DNA from: Podospora pseudoanserina
Lineage: Eukaryota > Ascomycota > Sordariomycetes > Sordariales > Podosporaceae
Direction of reading: 5' to 3'
DNA: 64,000 bases
Assembly: GCF_035222485.1 (NCBI RefSeq)
Contig: NC_085922.1
Location: 3,487,001 to 3,551,000 of the forward strand
Shown: positions 39,960 through 49,870 of the stretch, one piece after another
Numbering within the stretch: position 1 is the stretch's first letter
Layout of the letters: each line of letters opens with the position of its first letter
Program-made: the position numbers and the translations under genes
Notes under the pieces: generated by a model
The model's input: only the letters and a program-made list of their open reading frames with translations
Database searches by the model: none
Told to the model about the DNA's origin: nothing

Positions 39960-41903
39960 ATATTCCCACCAAAGACTTCATTTCAACGGACCTGACGGGC
40001 AGGACAAATAACGACTTTTGTTAACGGCGGTTCGCTTGGGGTTTACGGTTTCATCGGGTTATTTACGGCTACATCACTGGGAAAGGGGTTCTTTTTTTCA
40101 GCACGGTGTAGCATAGGGATCGGAAGCGCTCCAGGATTCCTTAGATCGGAATTGCATCAAGATACGAACAGAAAACGCCGCTCCGCCCGGCAGCCCGGAG
40201 CATGGAGATGTGATACCACACAATAAAGTCAGCATGCCCAAAAACTGATGACGTGACGAGAACTTTCTTTGGGATTGGAAGCGGAATGTGATGTATGCCG
40301 CGGAGGGCGCAGGAACCACGCAGCTCAAGACAGAAATCGAGACTGATTCCCAATCCAACTGTGCCAGTGCCTCTTCGTGTGCTTGTGCTCGTGCTGGCCG
40401 AGAAGCCCCCGAGTTGATGACATCACTTGAAGACTACGCGACCACGCGTTAAGTGCAATAGACTGGCCATTGGGGTGTCGACGACGAGGAAAAGATATGC
40501 AAAGTGTGTCGGTGGAGTGTGTCGATGCCTTCTCCAGTCCATATGATATATTGCTGCTGACTCTTTGCCGCGCCGAGCCTCTCTTTGTCCTGATCTTCTT
40601 CGATTGTTCGAGGGTTGTTCGAGCAAGCTGTTTGTTGGAAATCTTATCTCAGTCCAACATGTAGGTCTCCAAGCAAGCCCGTCATGCCGTAATTATCGCC
40701 AGTATATCAATAAGGCAGTTGGGTAATATTCATGCAGCTGCTGGTTCCAAGACACCGGATCATTCCGGAGGTTGGAGGTCTCGGCCCTGAGATGAGTTGG
40801 CAAAAAACCACAACATTCTCTATTCGTCCACTCAAACAGACGTTGGAAGGCACAAACAACAACCAAAATCCACCACAACCTCAGGGATTTTCCGCATCTC
40901 AGAATCGTGATGCCTTTCCATGTCTCCGTATCTCAAAAGAAAAGCTGAGGATCGTTGCCCTGTCCGGCAAGTGCCGTTTGACCTTTGCCACTGGTATCTT
41001 GACGCTGCCAAGGCCGGGAAGCCTGGGGAAAGTGTGGGATGCCGACAGGCCGGGAGGTCAAGACATGGGAGGATGATGCCATCTGGATATCAAAATCGAG
41101 GGTTCACCTTGCTTATAACCTGTCAACTTGTCAGTTCTTCAGGGTCCTTTCCCAACTCCAATTCGAACAGACATAGCAATTGGATCCGGCCAATTGGTTG
41201 CTGTCGGCGGCGTTGATCGGAAACTTTTTATTAGCCTCGTGGAACCTTTACAGCCGAACGGGGCTAGAAGAGTGGGCAGCGATCCTTGTGAATTTTTTAC
41301 CATGATCGAAACCCGGCCCGGCGATAAAGCACTTTGCACTTTTCAAGGGGGAGAAGGGGGCTTGAAACTTCGGTTGAGAATCGGTCTATGAAAGTTTACA
41401 CTTTGAAGGCGGCGGGCTGGACTTGCGGTGACAGCTGCTGCATGTGAGAAGTTGGAAGGAAGCCCACACACAACGCACCCCGGGCGGTCGTTGATGCAAT
41501 TCCAGGCAAAATCCTGCCACAGAAAAATGGCTCCCCTTCGGCCGCTCACTACCAGAGAAAGAAAAAGACTGGAGCCTCGGGCTTAACCGGCAGCTGCGTT
41601 GCTGTTAGCGCTACTGTGCCGGCCAGTGATAAGGCTGGAAATGGAGCAGAAAGGCAGTGGATGGCTGGCGATGGCCCGTGCCCACACTGACAAGGGGCGC
41701 CGGGAAGACTCGCAAAGCTCAAAAGCTGGTCTCTTCCAAGGCCCACTTGTCGAATTTTTTTCCCTCTCCCCCCCCAAACCCTCTCGTCCGCAGAATTTAA
41801 TTCTCGCGACCTCCCCATCTCTTCCCGTTTCCAATCTCTCACCGCAGAGATCTCTCCACTCATTCTTTTCTAATCGAGGCCGACTTGATCAGAAATCTTC
41901 AAA
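39960..41903. other. Gene-poor region, 1.94 kb, ending in the ADP/ATP carrier promoter
   Basis: No frame on either strand shows recognisable protein features or a credible splice structure. The last 200 bp are rich in CTCTCC/CCCC pyrimidine blocks, as expected for a strongly expressed gene. It may hold long leader sequence or an unseen non-coding transcript. Confidence 0.5.
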
Positions 41904-43504
41904 ATGTCTGACGTTAAGCCTCACGTTTTGGGCATGCCCGTAAGTTTAACCTCTCTGCCGCCGTCATCTCCGTTAATTCCCTCGGATCCGTCCACGCCGG
42001 CGCCCACGAAACCCCTCGGAGCCCTGTCGTCATGAATGCCATCACCAATTGACCCCGACGACTCGGAACAATGGTCTCTTGGATGATGGCCTTCATGATG
42101 GCATCCTCCCGAGTGCTGTTGGGCACCGGCTGTAGCGGTTACCCCTCCAAACGGACGATATCAGAATTGTGCGCAGTTTAACTAACATGTTTTGCAATAG
42201 CCCTTCGTGGTGGACTTCTTGAGTACGTAGAACCCGAAATCAACGACCGGACGAACACATTCACATTCGCTTTCTCTTTTGAGAATGCTGGGTGTCGGAT
42301 ATCCCTCGCTGCGCCGCAGTTGGTTGGGCCTCGCAATTCATAACAGCATGCTGACAACATACAACAGTGGGTGGTGTCTCCGCCGCCGTCTCGAAGACCG
42401 CTGCTGCTCCCATCGAGCGCATCAAGCTTCTCGTTCAGAACCAGGTACGTTGTTACCGGGCACACATCTGCCCTCCCGGACTGCTCTCTTGTGGGCGGGG
42501 CGGCTAGAATTGCTGCATATGCTACGGTGGATCTATCTGATCTCCGCTGTCACGTGCCAGCAGCTACAGCCCTCCCTGGAGAGCAGCAGGTCCCGCAACC
42601 ACACATTTCTGAGGGATCACTAACAACCCTCCAGGATGAGATGATCAAGGCCGGCCGCCTCGACCGCCGCTATGCTGGTATCACCGACTGCTTCAAGCGT
42701 GTCACCGCCGACGAGGGTGTCATGTCCCTCTGGCGTGGCAACACTGCCAACGTCATCCGTTACTTCCCCACCCAGGCCTTGAACTTCGCTTTCCGTGACA
42801 AGTTCAAGAAGATGTTCGGCTACAAGAAGGACAAGGATGGCTACGCCAAGTGGATGGCTGGTAACCTTGCCTCCGGTGGTGTAAGTTTTGCTCTGGATCT
42901 GCTGTTCGCCCGAGGCCTGTGCTGACATTGATATCTCTAGGCCGCTGGTGCCACTTCCCTCCTCTTCGTCTACTCCCTTGACTACGCCCGTACCCGTCTG
43001 GCCAACGACTCCAAGTCTGCCAAGGGTGGCGGTGCCCGTCAGTTCAACGGTCTCATCGACGTCTACAGAAAGACTCTCGCCGCTGACGGCATCCGCGGTC
43101 TCTACCGTGGCTTCGGTCCTTCCGTTGCCGGTATTGTCGTCTACCGTGGTCTCTACTTCGGCATGTACGACTCCATCAAGCCCGTCCTCCTTGTCGGTGA
43201 CCTCCAGAACAACTTCCTTGCCTCTTTCGCCCTTGGTTGGTGCGTCACCACCGGTGCCGGTATCGCCTCTTATCCCCTTGATACCGTCCGTCGTCGCATG
43301 ATGATGACCTCCGGTGAGGCTGTCAAGTACAAGTCCTCTTTCGATGCCTTCCAGCAGATCGTCCGCAAGGAGGGTGTCAAGTCTCTCTTCAAGGGTGCCG
43401 GTGCCAACATCCTTCGTGGTGTCGCCGGTGCTGGTGTCCTGTCCATCTATGACCAGCTCCAGGTCCTCATGTTCGGCAAGGCCTTCAAGGGTGGTTCCGG
43501 CTAA
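41904..43504 (+). CDS. aac: Mitochondrial ADP/ATP carrier (adenine nucleotide translocase), 5 exons
   Basis: join(41904..41939, 42201..42222, 42368..42444, 42635..42880, 42941..43504), 314 aa. Seen: the three mitochondrial carrier repeats with PxD/ExxR signatures ([38 protein letters not shown]). The last holds RRRMMM, which is diagnostic of ADP/ATP carriers. [19 protein letters not shown] and [12 protein letters not shown] are further family blocks. The protein exchanges cytosolic ADP for matrix ATP across the inner mitochondrial membrane. Exon 2 is a 22-nt microexon. Intron 1 (261 nt) is the longest rebuilt intron in the window. Coding usage is strongly biased to C-ending codons compared with neighbours, in keeping with high expression. 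Confidence 0.97.
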
Positions 43505-44136
43505 ATGCACTTAGCCATTGTACAAACACAACAATGACAGGGGAAGGATGGTGGCGGTTTTGGTGAAGAAGAGATGGGTAGACAGGGTGGATCCGTTCGT
43601 GGCCGCATGGACGTGCTGGGACGGTGGAAAAACACTTGCGGGTTAAAATTGGGCATGTCTGGCGTTATGGGACGCGGATGGGCCGAGGGTTACTCGCTGT
43701 AATTTATACTCTTTCAGCCATTCCTGGTGTATTCCTCGTCACGATGGGATTGCTTTGCCACTCCTGGCTATTTCCTTTGGTTGCATGCGAATCATAGATC
43801 CTTGACAGTACTGAATTTGCGGTTTAGAGTGATTTTTCTCATCCTTGCCTACTTTGTGAGATGTCATTTTGTAAAAGATATACCTCCTTCCATATATCAA
43901 CACCAAGGTTGCCAGTGATATGGATGGAAGACCAGAATGGTGATGCTTCGCCTGACAAACGGTCACGTTACGTAATTGGCCAGTCGCGTCACGCTTCCCA
44001 ATTCCAATCTTTCAACTTCAACCTTGTTCAATTAATTAAACAAACCCCAACCGCCCCATATTCCTACCTAACGTCGAAATCACCTTTCATCTCAAGTCTT
44101 AGCAGAACAACTATTCGACTTGCTAGGTATATCAGC
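43505..44136. other. Intergenic region, carrier 3' flank and CENP-X promoter
   Basis: 632 bp without a supported gene. An AT-rich block near 44025-44040 (AATTAATTAAAC) lies about 100 bp upstream of the next start. Confidence 0.5.
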
Positions 44137-44607
44137 ATGCCACCAAAACAGTCTACCGGTGCGGGCGGCCGCGGTCGACCAGCCGGGAGCGTTAACAAGT
44201 CCAGCGCTGCTGCAAAAACGGCAGCCAACTCGAGTAAACGCGCAACAGCCAATACCACTACTGGTGCCAACAAGAAGAGAAAAGCCACACTCTCCGACGA
44301 GGAGAACGACTCTGGCAGACGACGAACCCAGCCAGAAGTGGAGGAGGAGGAAGAAGACGAAGACGACGAAGACGACGAAGACGACGAGAGGGAGTCGATC
44401 CCGCCTGAGCTACTCTCAAAGATCGTTCACGAGCTGTTTGAGCACAAGGAAACCAAGATCACCAAGGACGCTAACAATGCTCTGTCGGGGTATATGGATG
44501 TTTTTGTGAGGGAGGCGATCGCGCGAGCGGCTGCGGAGAGGAAGGGGGTTTTTTTGGAGGTGGAAGATTTGGAGAAGGTGGCGGCGCAGTTGGTTTTGGA
44601 TCTTTGA
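44137..44607 (+). CDS. mhf2: CENP-X / Mhf2 histone-fold protein with AT-hook-bearing N-terminus
   Basis: 156 aa from ATG 44137. The C-terminal 75 residues carry the CENP-X histone fold: SIPPELLSKIVHELFEHKET, then DANNALSGYMDVFVREAIAR and FLEVEDLEKVAAQLVLDL. CENP-X pairs with CENP-S (Mhf1); the complex binds branched DNA with the FANCM/Mph1 helicase and joins the CCAN at kinetochores. Odd: the usual protein is about 80-110 aa. Here an N-terminal extension of about 75 residues contains GGRGRPAGS, an AT-hook core (RGRP), a basic patch (KKRKA) and a long acidic run of Glu/Asp. The open frame extends further upstream to 43861, but the ATG in ATATCAGCATGCC starts a protein with the expected basic N-terminus. 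Confidence 0.88.
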   Translation: MPPKQSTGAGGRGRPAGSVNKSSAAAKTAANSSKRATANTTTGANKKRKATLSDEENDSGRRRTQPEVEEEEEDEDDEDDEDDERESIPPELLSKIVHELFEHKETKITKDANNALSGYMDVFVREAIARAAAERKGVFLEVEDLEKVAAQLVLDL

Positions 44608-46759
44608 GGTTATGGAGGAGTTTGGGACAGTCAGCATATGGGCAAGAGCCAGGACGGTGGTCACCGACGACAAGGCTGAATGGACAGTGGGGCTTTGGTT
44701 GTGAGGCTATTTATACGGCATCTTCAGGGCAAAGGCAAAGTGGATGGCCGCCGTTGAGTTGGTTTATGGCGGATGGGTAGCGGATAGTGTTATGGTAAGG
44801 AAGAGAGGGGGTTTACCAGCACGCAACATCCGGCCGATCATCTTTCAGATGCCGGCCAGGAGACGCAACGGAACAGGTTCGTTGTTTAAGCCGGGCCAGT
44901 ACCGATGCAGGAGGGTGATGTTTATTGGCCCTGTGCTTTGTTGTTCCTGCTTTTCTGGGGTTGGGGGCGTGGGATGGAATAGAATACAAAATGTCTAGGA
45001 AAAGGCAGATGGAGTCGGACTAAGTCTACTTTGAGGGGATTGATGAAGGGAGTCCTCCTCTAGGAAGGCCTTCTAATACAAACAAGTCTTTAGACATGAC
45101 TCCGATGCTGGCACATGACATAAAACGACAAGAGACCATGAATCGAAGCGTCAGTTCGGACGATGAGTTAGGAAGATGCTGCGAATCCGCCACCACCCCC
45201 ATCAGCTTCTCCAAAAGTCGGTGCGTATGCATGTTTTGGTAGATCGGGCTGTTGAATCTTGGAAAGCTATCAATGAGAAACAAAAGCGACGCTACGAATA
45301 ATAGTCCTCCTTGGATTTGCCGTGGATGTTTCGACAGGGTGAATGCTTGTTACGGGACCTGCACTCCGTAGGGGAAAAGCTAAGATATGGATGACAGAAA
45401 ATAAAAAAACCCCAGCAGCAAGCGCCGACCAGAAGATGTCGCTGTGTGAGCCGAGGCGCTTGGGGGAGAAGGCTGAAACCGAGAGCTGTTTGACATGCGT
45501 CACAGAACCCGCACTCTGTGGCAGAAGAAGCCCGTGCATAGGTCTGGTGGGCGGCCCCCCTGCCAACCCCTGTTTTTTCTGGAGAGCCTCCACGGTCACC
45601 CGCTCTTCCAGCGGCGCCAACTGGACAACAGCAAACCTTATTTCGGCTCCATCTGTGTCCGAATCCACTCAATTCGACGTCAACCTCGACTTCTTCTCCA
45701 TGCTGGCCACAGCCGCCCCAGGGCCACGAGGGCAGCAACCGCTGTGGCTTGCTCCCCGGGGCTGTGGCCGGCGATGGCACTGGATCAGAGGCTTCATCGT
45801 CAGCCGGCATTTGCAGCGCTTCCTTTGACCACGGCGTTTATCCTTTTGCTGTCAGGACTTGGCCACGCAAGAGAAGCAAGCCCAAGACCTTCAAAGCCAC
45901 ACGGAAGACACAGACATCCGGGCGGCTGCTATGAATATATACTACATTGACAAGGTGCTAACAAAGTGCCATAGGTATTGGTGCAGCCAAGCGAGGGGTA
46001 GTTGTTAGTGAAACGCCGCATCGAGGCGGGAGAGAGATGGCTTGTTCCCAGCAGTCTGGAACCAGTGAGATTCTCATCCATGTCCCCCAAAACACCATCT
46101 CAGGATAGCTTGCCACCACACAGACGAACCCATGATGCGTTCGCAACAACATCAATTGCCAGCTGCAAACACGAGAAGGACCTCGTTCAGCATTGATCCT
46201 TGATATAAACCAATTTCCTTTGGTTTTTCTTGGTGGCATCGCAGCTTTCCTAGCCTAGCGCCGAGAGGTTACGGTCAAAACGTCGAGACGTTTCAAAGAC
46301 CTCACCTTGGACCCCCCGGCCCTTGCAAGCACCCCCTGTCCCCCCTACCATTCGGATGTCTCGAGATGCGCTGCAGGTGGATGCGTGCGAGTGCACCTTC
46401 AGACGATCCTTCACTTTCCCGCCGGGACCATATTCATGCTTTAAATCACGGCACGTCCCAGACCTCCTGGCCTGACCTTCTCTTTTTTCCTCTTCATCTG
46501 TCCATAGTCTTCAGTTCAGGTGTCGTCCTGTTTTCTTAATCTTTTTCCTCTCTCTTCTCTTCTTCGCCGTCAACCATTCTTTTGACCCTTTACCAACTAC
46601 CAGGCTAGACCTGTAATATTCACACAGCGCCAGTCGCTTTATTATCAGAAAACAACTTAACAAACACTCTCTTTTTCGACGAGCCGGACACTCGCTTCAA
46701 ACCTCCCCTTTTTATTTTATCACCAAACAACACAAACCCACACACACATATACCTCAAA
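44608..46759. other. Gene-poor region, 2.15 kb, upstream of the cupredoxin gene
   Basis: Overlapping open frames on both strands lie between 45270 and 45830; one minus-strand frame ends with a hydrophobic segment (ALAAGVFLFSVIHILAFPL). None has a family resemblance, so none is annotated. The last 280 bp (46480-46760) are a very pyrimidine-rich leader (CTTCTC, TTTTTCCTC), typical of highly expressed fungal genes. Confidence 0.5.
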
Positions 46760-47478
46760 ATGCAGTTCAAGACACTTGCCCTTGCCGCTCTCGCGAGCTT
46801 GGCCTCCGCTCAAAGAACCTGGGTTGTCACCGTTGCGCAGAACGGCAGCCTCACCTTTTCCCCGGACAACATCAAGGCCGCCCCAGGCGAGTTTGTCCAG
46901 TTCCAGTTCCTCGCTGGCAACCACACCGTCACTCAGTCCACCTTCGACAAGCCATGCCAACCCATCGCCATGCACAGCAACGCTACCGGCTTCCACTCCG
47001 GCTTCCAGCCCGTGGCCGCCTCTGCCTCGATGGGCATGATCCCCACCTACACCATCCAGATCAACAACACCAACCCCCTCTGGCTCTACTGCGCTCAGGG
47101 CCGTCACTGCGAGAACGGCATGTCCATGGTCATTAACGAGCCGTACGTTTTTTCCCCTCTACCTCTTCAAACTGAAGATATGACAAACTAACACATCAAA
47201 ACAGAGCAACCAACCCCAACCGCACCCTCGCCAACTACAAGGCCCTTGCCGCCCAGGCTCAGACCATTCTCCCCGGCGGCAGCGCCTCGGGCGGCCAGAC
47301 CGGCAGCACCGACTCCCCCACCACACCCCCCACCGGCACCACCCCCGATGGCGAGACCGCCCCCGGCACCGAGACCTCCGAGAGCGCCTCCCCAAGCGTC
47401 ACGGCCGGTGCTGGCATGCTCGCCGCGCCAGGAGCCTTTGTGCTCTTTGCCGCCGGTGCTGTCGCCATGCTTCTTTAA
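46760..47478 (+). CDS. GPI-anchored extracellular cupredoxin-like protein, 2 exons
   Basis: join(46760..47142, 47205..47478), 218 aa. A signal peptide (MQFKTLALAALASLASA) is followed by a single cupredoxin domain. The type-1 copper ligands look complete: His in AGNHTVTQ, then Cys/His/Met in LYCAQGRHCENGMSM. A Thr/Ser/Pro/Gly-rich stalk follows (TDSPTTPPTGTTPDGETAPG), then a C-terminal hydrophobic tail (AGMLAAPGAFVLFAAGAVAM) typical of GPI anchoring. The family consists of small cell-surface blue-copper-like proteins of fungi, often induced during stress, infection or sexual development. The exact redox role is unknown. The long pyrimidine-rich leader points to strong expression. Confidence 0.9.
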
Positions 47479-48056
47479 TGTCCTTTTTACCACCTGGGTA
47501 TTAGAGTGATGTTTTTTTCAATTTCAAAAGGCAGGAGGAGGAATTTAATTTTTTTTGGGACTTGTTTCAACGGGATAAACAGGAGGCTACCTATCTAGCC
47601 CTCGGGTTTTGAGGCTGGGTGAGTGGGGATGATGATACCAAAGAGAGAAAGAGCCTGGTGAATGGAGTCGTTTTATGTTGTTCAATTCTAGGGGGAGATA
47701 TCTTGGTGTACATAATTCTTTGTTGTGGTTGCATGATATCGCCCCGGTGTTCTTTTTTTATTGTTTTTTTTGACTTGGGGCTTATTGCAAAAGGAAACCA
47801 ATGTGTTTTTCTATTGCATTTTTTAGCTGTATCAAAAATTTATATGTGGTGTTGTTTATGGTAACCTTTTCGTTCAAGAATATATGCCAAGTATGGTGAT
47901 CATGAAAAATGCAACGTAATATGGCTTGAAGTTTTGTATGACAATTTGACTAAACAGAAAAGTCCACGTATATGATACATCCATAATGTTCCCTTCCCCA
48001 AAAAAGCCCGGAAAAACAAAACTCGCTTCTTGACTATACCTATATAGCTAATAACC
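47479..48056. other. Convergent 3' flanks, cupredoxin and MAPR genes
   Basis: 578 bp of T-rich sequence, consistent with two 3' untranslated regions. No gene is supported. Confidence 0.55.
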
Positions 48057-48986
48057 TTATTCATCCTTCTGCCCCGGAATTTTCCTCACCTTCCTCCCCT
48101 TCGCCGCCGCCTCACACAACGGCCTCCTCGGCTCCGTCCCCGGCCACCCCTTGGGCATCTTGACATAGCCGACCTTTCTGTACTTGTCGCTCTTTGCGAA
48201 AAAATCAACCCAGTGCTTCAGCCCGTCGTGCACCTTTTTCAACGCCTCCTCCCTCTCCTTCTTTTTCATCTCCTTGAGCTCCGCGCGGGAGAAGTGCTTG
48301 TCTACGGCTGGGTCGTCCAGGGGGAGGTACATCTCTTCCACCCCCCTCATGTCGGGGGAGCGGTCTTCGGCAAAGCAACCCGTGACGTAGGCGCGGGCGG
48401 CGTCGCAGCCGGCAAAGTAATGGTAGGAGCCGCCGGGGCCGTAGGTGCGGCGGTTGGAGGAGACGTCATAGATTGTCCAGTTGATTGCTAGGTAGATGGG
48501 GAGGTCGGGGTTGGTGCCGTCGTAGAGGGAGAGCTCAGCTGGGGTGAGGTAGATCGGTCCTTGCTGCGGGGGGGTGTTAGTAACTGAAAGGGGACGGGTC
48601 GAAAGGGGGCGGGGGAAACGCACGAAGAGCTCCTTGTAGTAGGCTTTGGTTAGGTACTTTGGGGGGTTGGACATGCCCCAGAAGAAGGTCTCGCCGTTGG
48701 AGACGAGGTAGCTCAACCCGCAGGAGGCGAGGAAGAGGAAAGAGATGACACGGAGGGCGTCGAGAGCGATATTGGCGGTGTCGTACTCGTCGACATCATC
48801 TTTGGACTTTTTCTTCTTGGACTTTGGCTTCTTTACGGGTTGGGATGTTTTCTTGCTGGTGGATTCTGATTCTGAGGAGGAGAGCGTCTGAACTCGTTTG
48901 AGGGGGAGCTGTTGTTCGGTTTCTGAGGCAGAGGAGTCTTTGGCCTCGGGCTTGCGCCGCCGGACTGCGGGTTCGGGGGAGGCCAT
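48057..48986 (-). CDS. Membrane-anchored cytochrome-b5-like (MAPR/PGRMC-type) protein, 2 exons
   Basis: complement(join(48057..48563, 48624..48986)), 289 aa. The start at 48986 (MASPEPAVRRRKPEAKDSS) is preferred over the longer open frame. An N-terminal disordered, Ser/Lys-rich part ends in a basic cluster (KKPKSKKKKSK). A membrane helix follows (ALRVISFLFLASCGLSYLV), then the cyt-b5-like heme/steroid-binding domain: IYLTPAELSLYDGTNPDLPI, YLAINWTIYDVSSNRRTYGP, GGSYHYFAGCDAARAYVTGC. The MAPR group uses an axial Tyr for heme rather than the two His of true b5; the Tyr-rich GPGGSYHYF segment matches that. Related proteins (Dap1, PGRMC1) support P450 enzymes and sterol synthesis in the ER. The C-terminus is basic. 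The 60-nt intron is stop-free and a multiple of three, so retention would insert 20 residues. Confidence 0.9.
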   Translation of the reverse strand: MASPEPAVRRRKPEAKDSSASETEQQLPLKRVQTLSSSESESTSKKTSQPVKKPKSKKKKSKDDVDEYDTANIALDALRVISFLFLASCGLSYLVSNGETFFWGMSNPPKYLTKAYYKELFVRFPRPLSTRPLSVTNTPPQQGPIYLTPAELSLYDGTNPDLPIYLAINWTIYDVSSNRRTYGPGGSYHYFAGCDAARAYVTGCFAEDRSPDMRGVEEMYLPLDDPAVDKHFSRAELKEMKKKEREEALKKVHDGLKHWVDFFAKSDKYRKVGYVKMPKGWPGTEPRRPLCEAAAKGRKVRKIPGQKDE

Positions 48987-49870
48987 CGGGGGGGGTTTAC
49001 AAGAGGGATTCAGGAGAGCTTGGGGACAAGTAGATTCAATTGGGGTGTTTAACGGTGGACAAACGGATATTGTACTCCGTACAGCAAGAGGTGGTATGTA
49101 GGAAGAGAAGTCCGGTATGGCCAGATCTCCAACGTTGTTTTTAACCGGCCATGCGAGGCTGAGAAGTGGGATGCGACGGAGGGATGGGAACTGACGGTCC
49201 GCGATTGCTGCAATCAATGAGTGACCATTAAACCCCCCTGTGCTTCTGCTTCGGTGAGCCGTTCCGCAATCTCGGATTGGAGCGAGGCTGCAGATGACTG
49301 AGAGCCCCGCTTTGGACCGCGAAGCTAGCTCACGCGTCGCCCATAGCAACTCCCCACAGTACAATATGCCGGGCTGTGGTTGGTCAAAATGGCCTGAAGA
49401 AAGCATTGGGCAGGTCAGTGGTAAATACAGCAACCCTGTAAAATTAATAACGCTCTGGCCTGTCTCTCCCTCAGTGGGACAATTTCCAGATTATCAATCC
49501 CAAGATTGCGATCACGACTTTTATGACTGACCACCGCCTGCCATTGCATTCACCCTTTTTTGTCGCACATTTTTCATAGTGCAGGTCTAGCACACTTTTA
49601 CACACAACCACAACCGTATCCTACCCATGGTATTCTGGGCACGACACGAGCTTTTATCTTGATCCGAACCCTGATAACAAACGAGAGTGAGGGTGTAAAT
49701 AGACTTCGACGCACGGGGAGAAGCCACCACCCCCTCCGCAAGACAAAAAGACAAGACAACACCCTGTCGTCATTCGGCAAACCACCTACCAACTGCGCAA
49801 ACCCAACATCAGTCCTTTACAGAATCGCTTTGCATGACACCACAATAACATATACCTTCAACACTCGACC
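48987..49870. promoter_or_regulatory. Divergent promoter, MAPR gene / 680-aa coiled-coil gene
   Basis: 884 bp between head-to-head genes. No gene is supported; only short frames are present. Confidence 0.45.

Noticed and set aside
42620-43510. A 296-codon minus-strand frame opposite the ADP/ATP carrier
   Set aside because: It is Thr/Gly/Asp-rich shadow coding produced by the biased codon use of the carrier gene; the sense strand is unambiguous.
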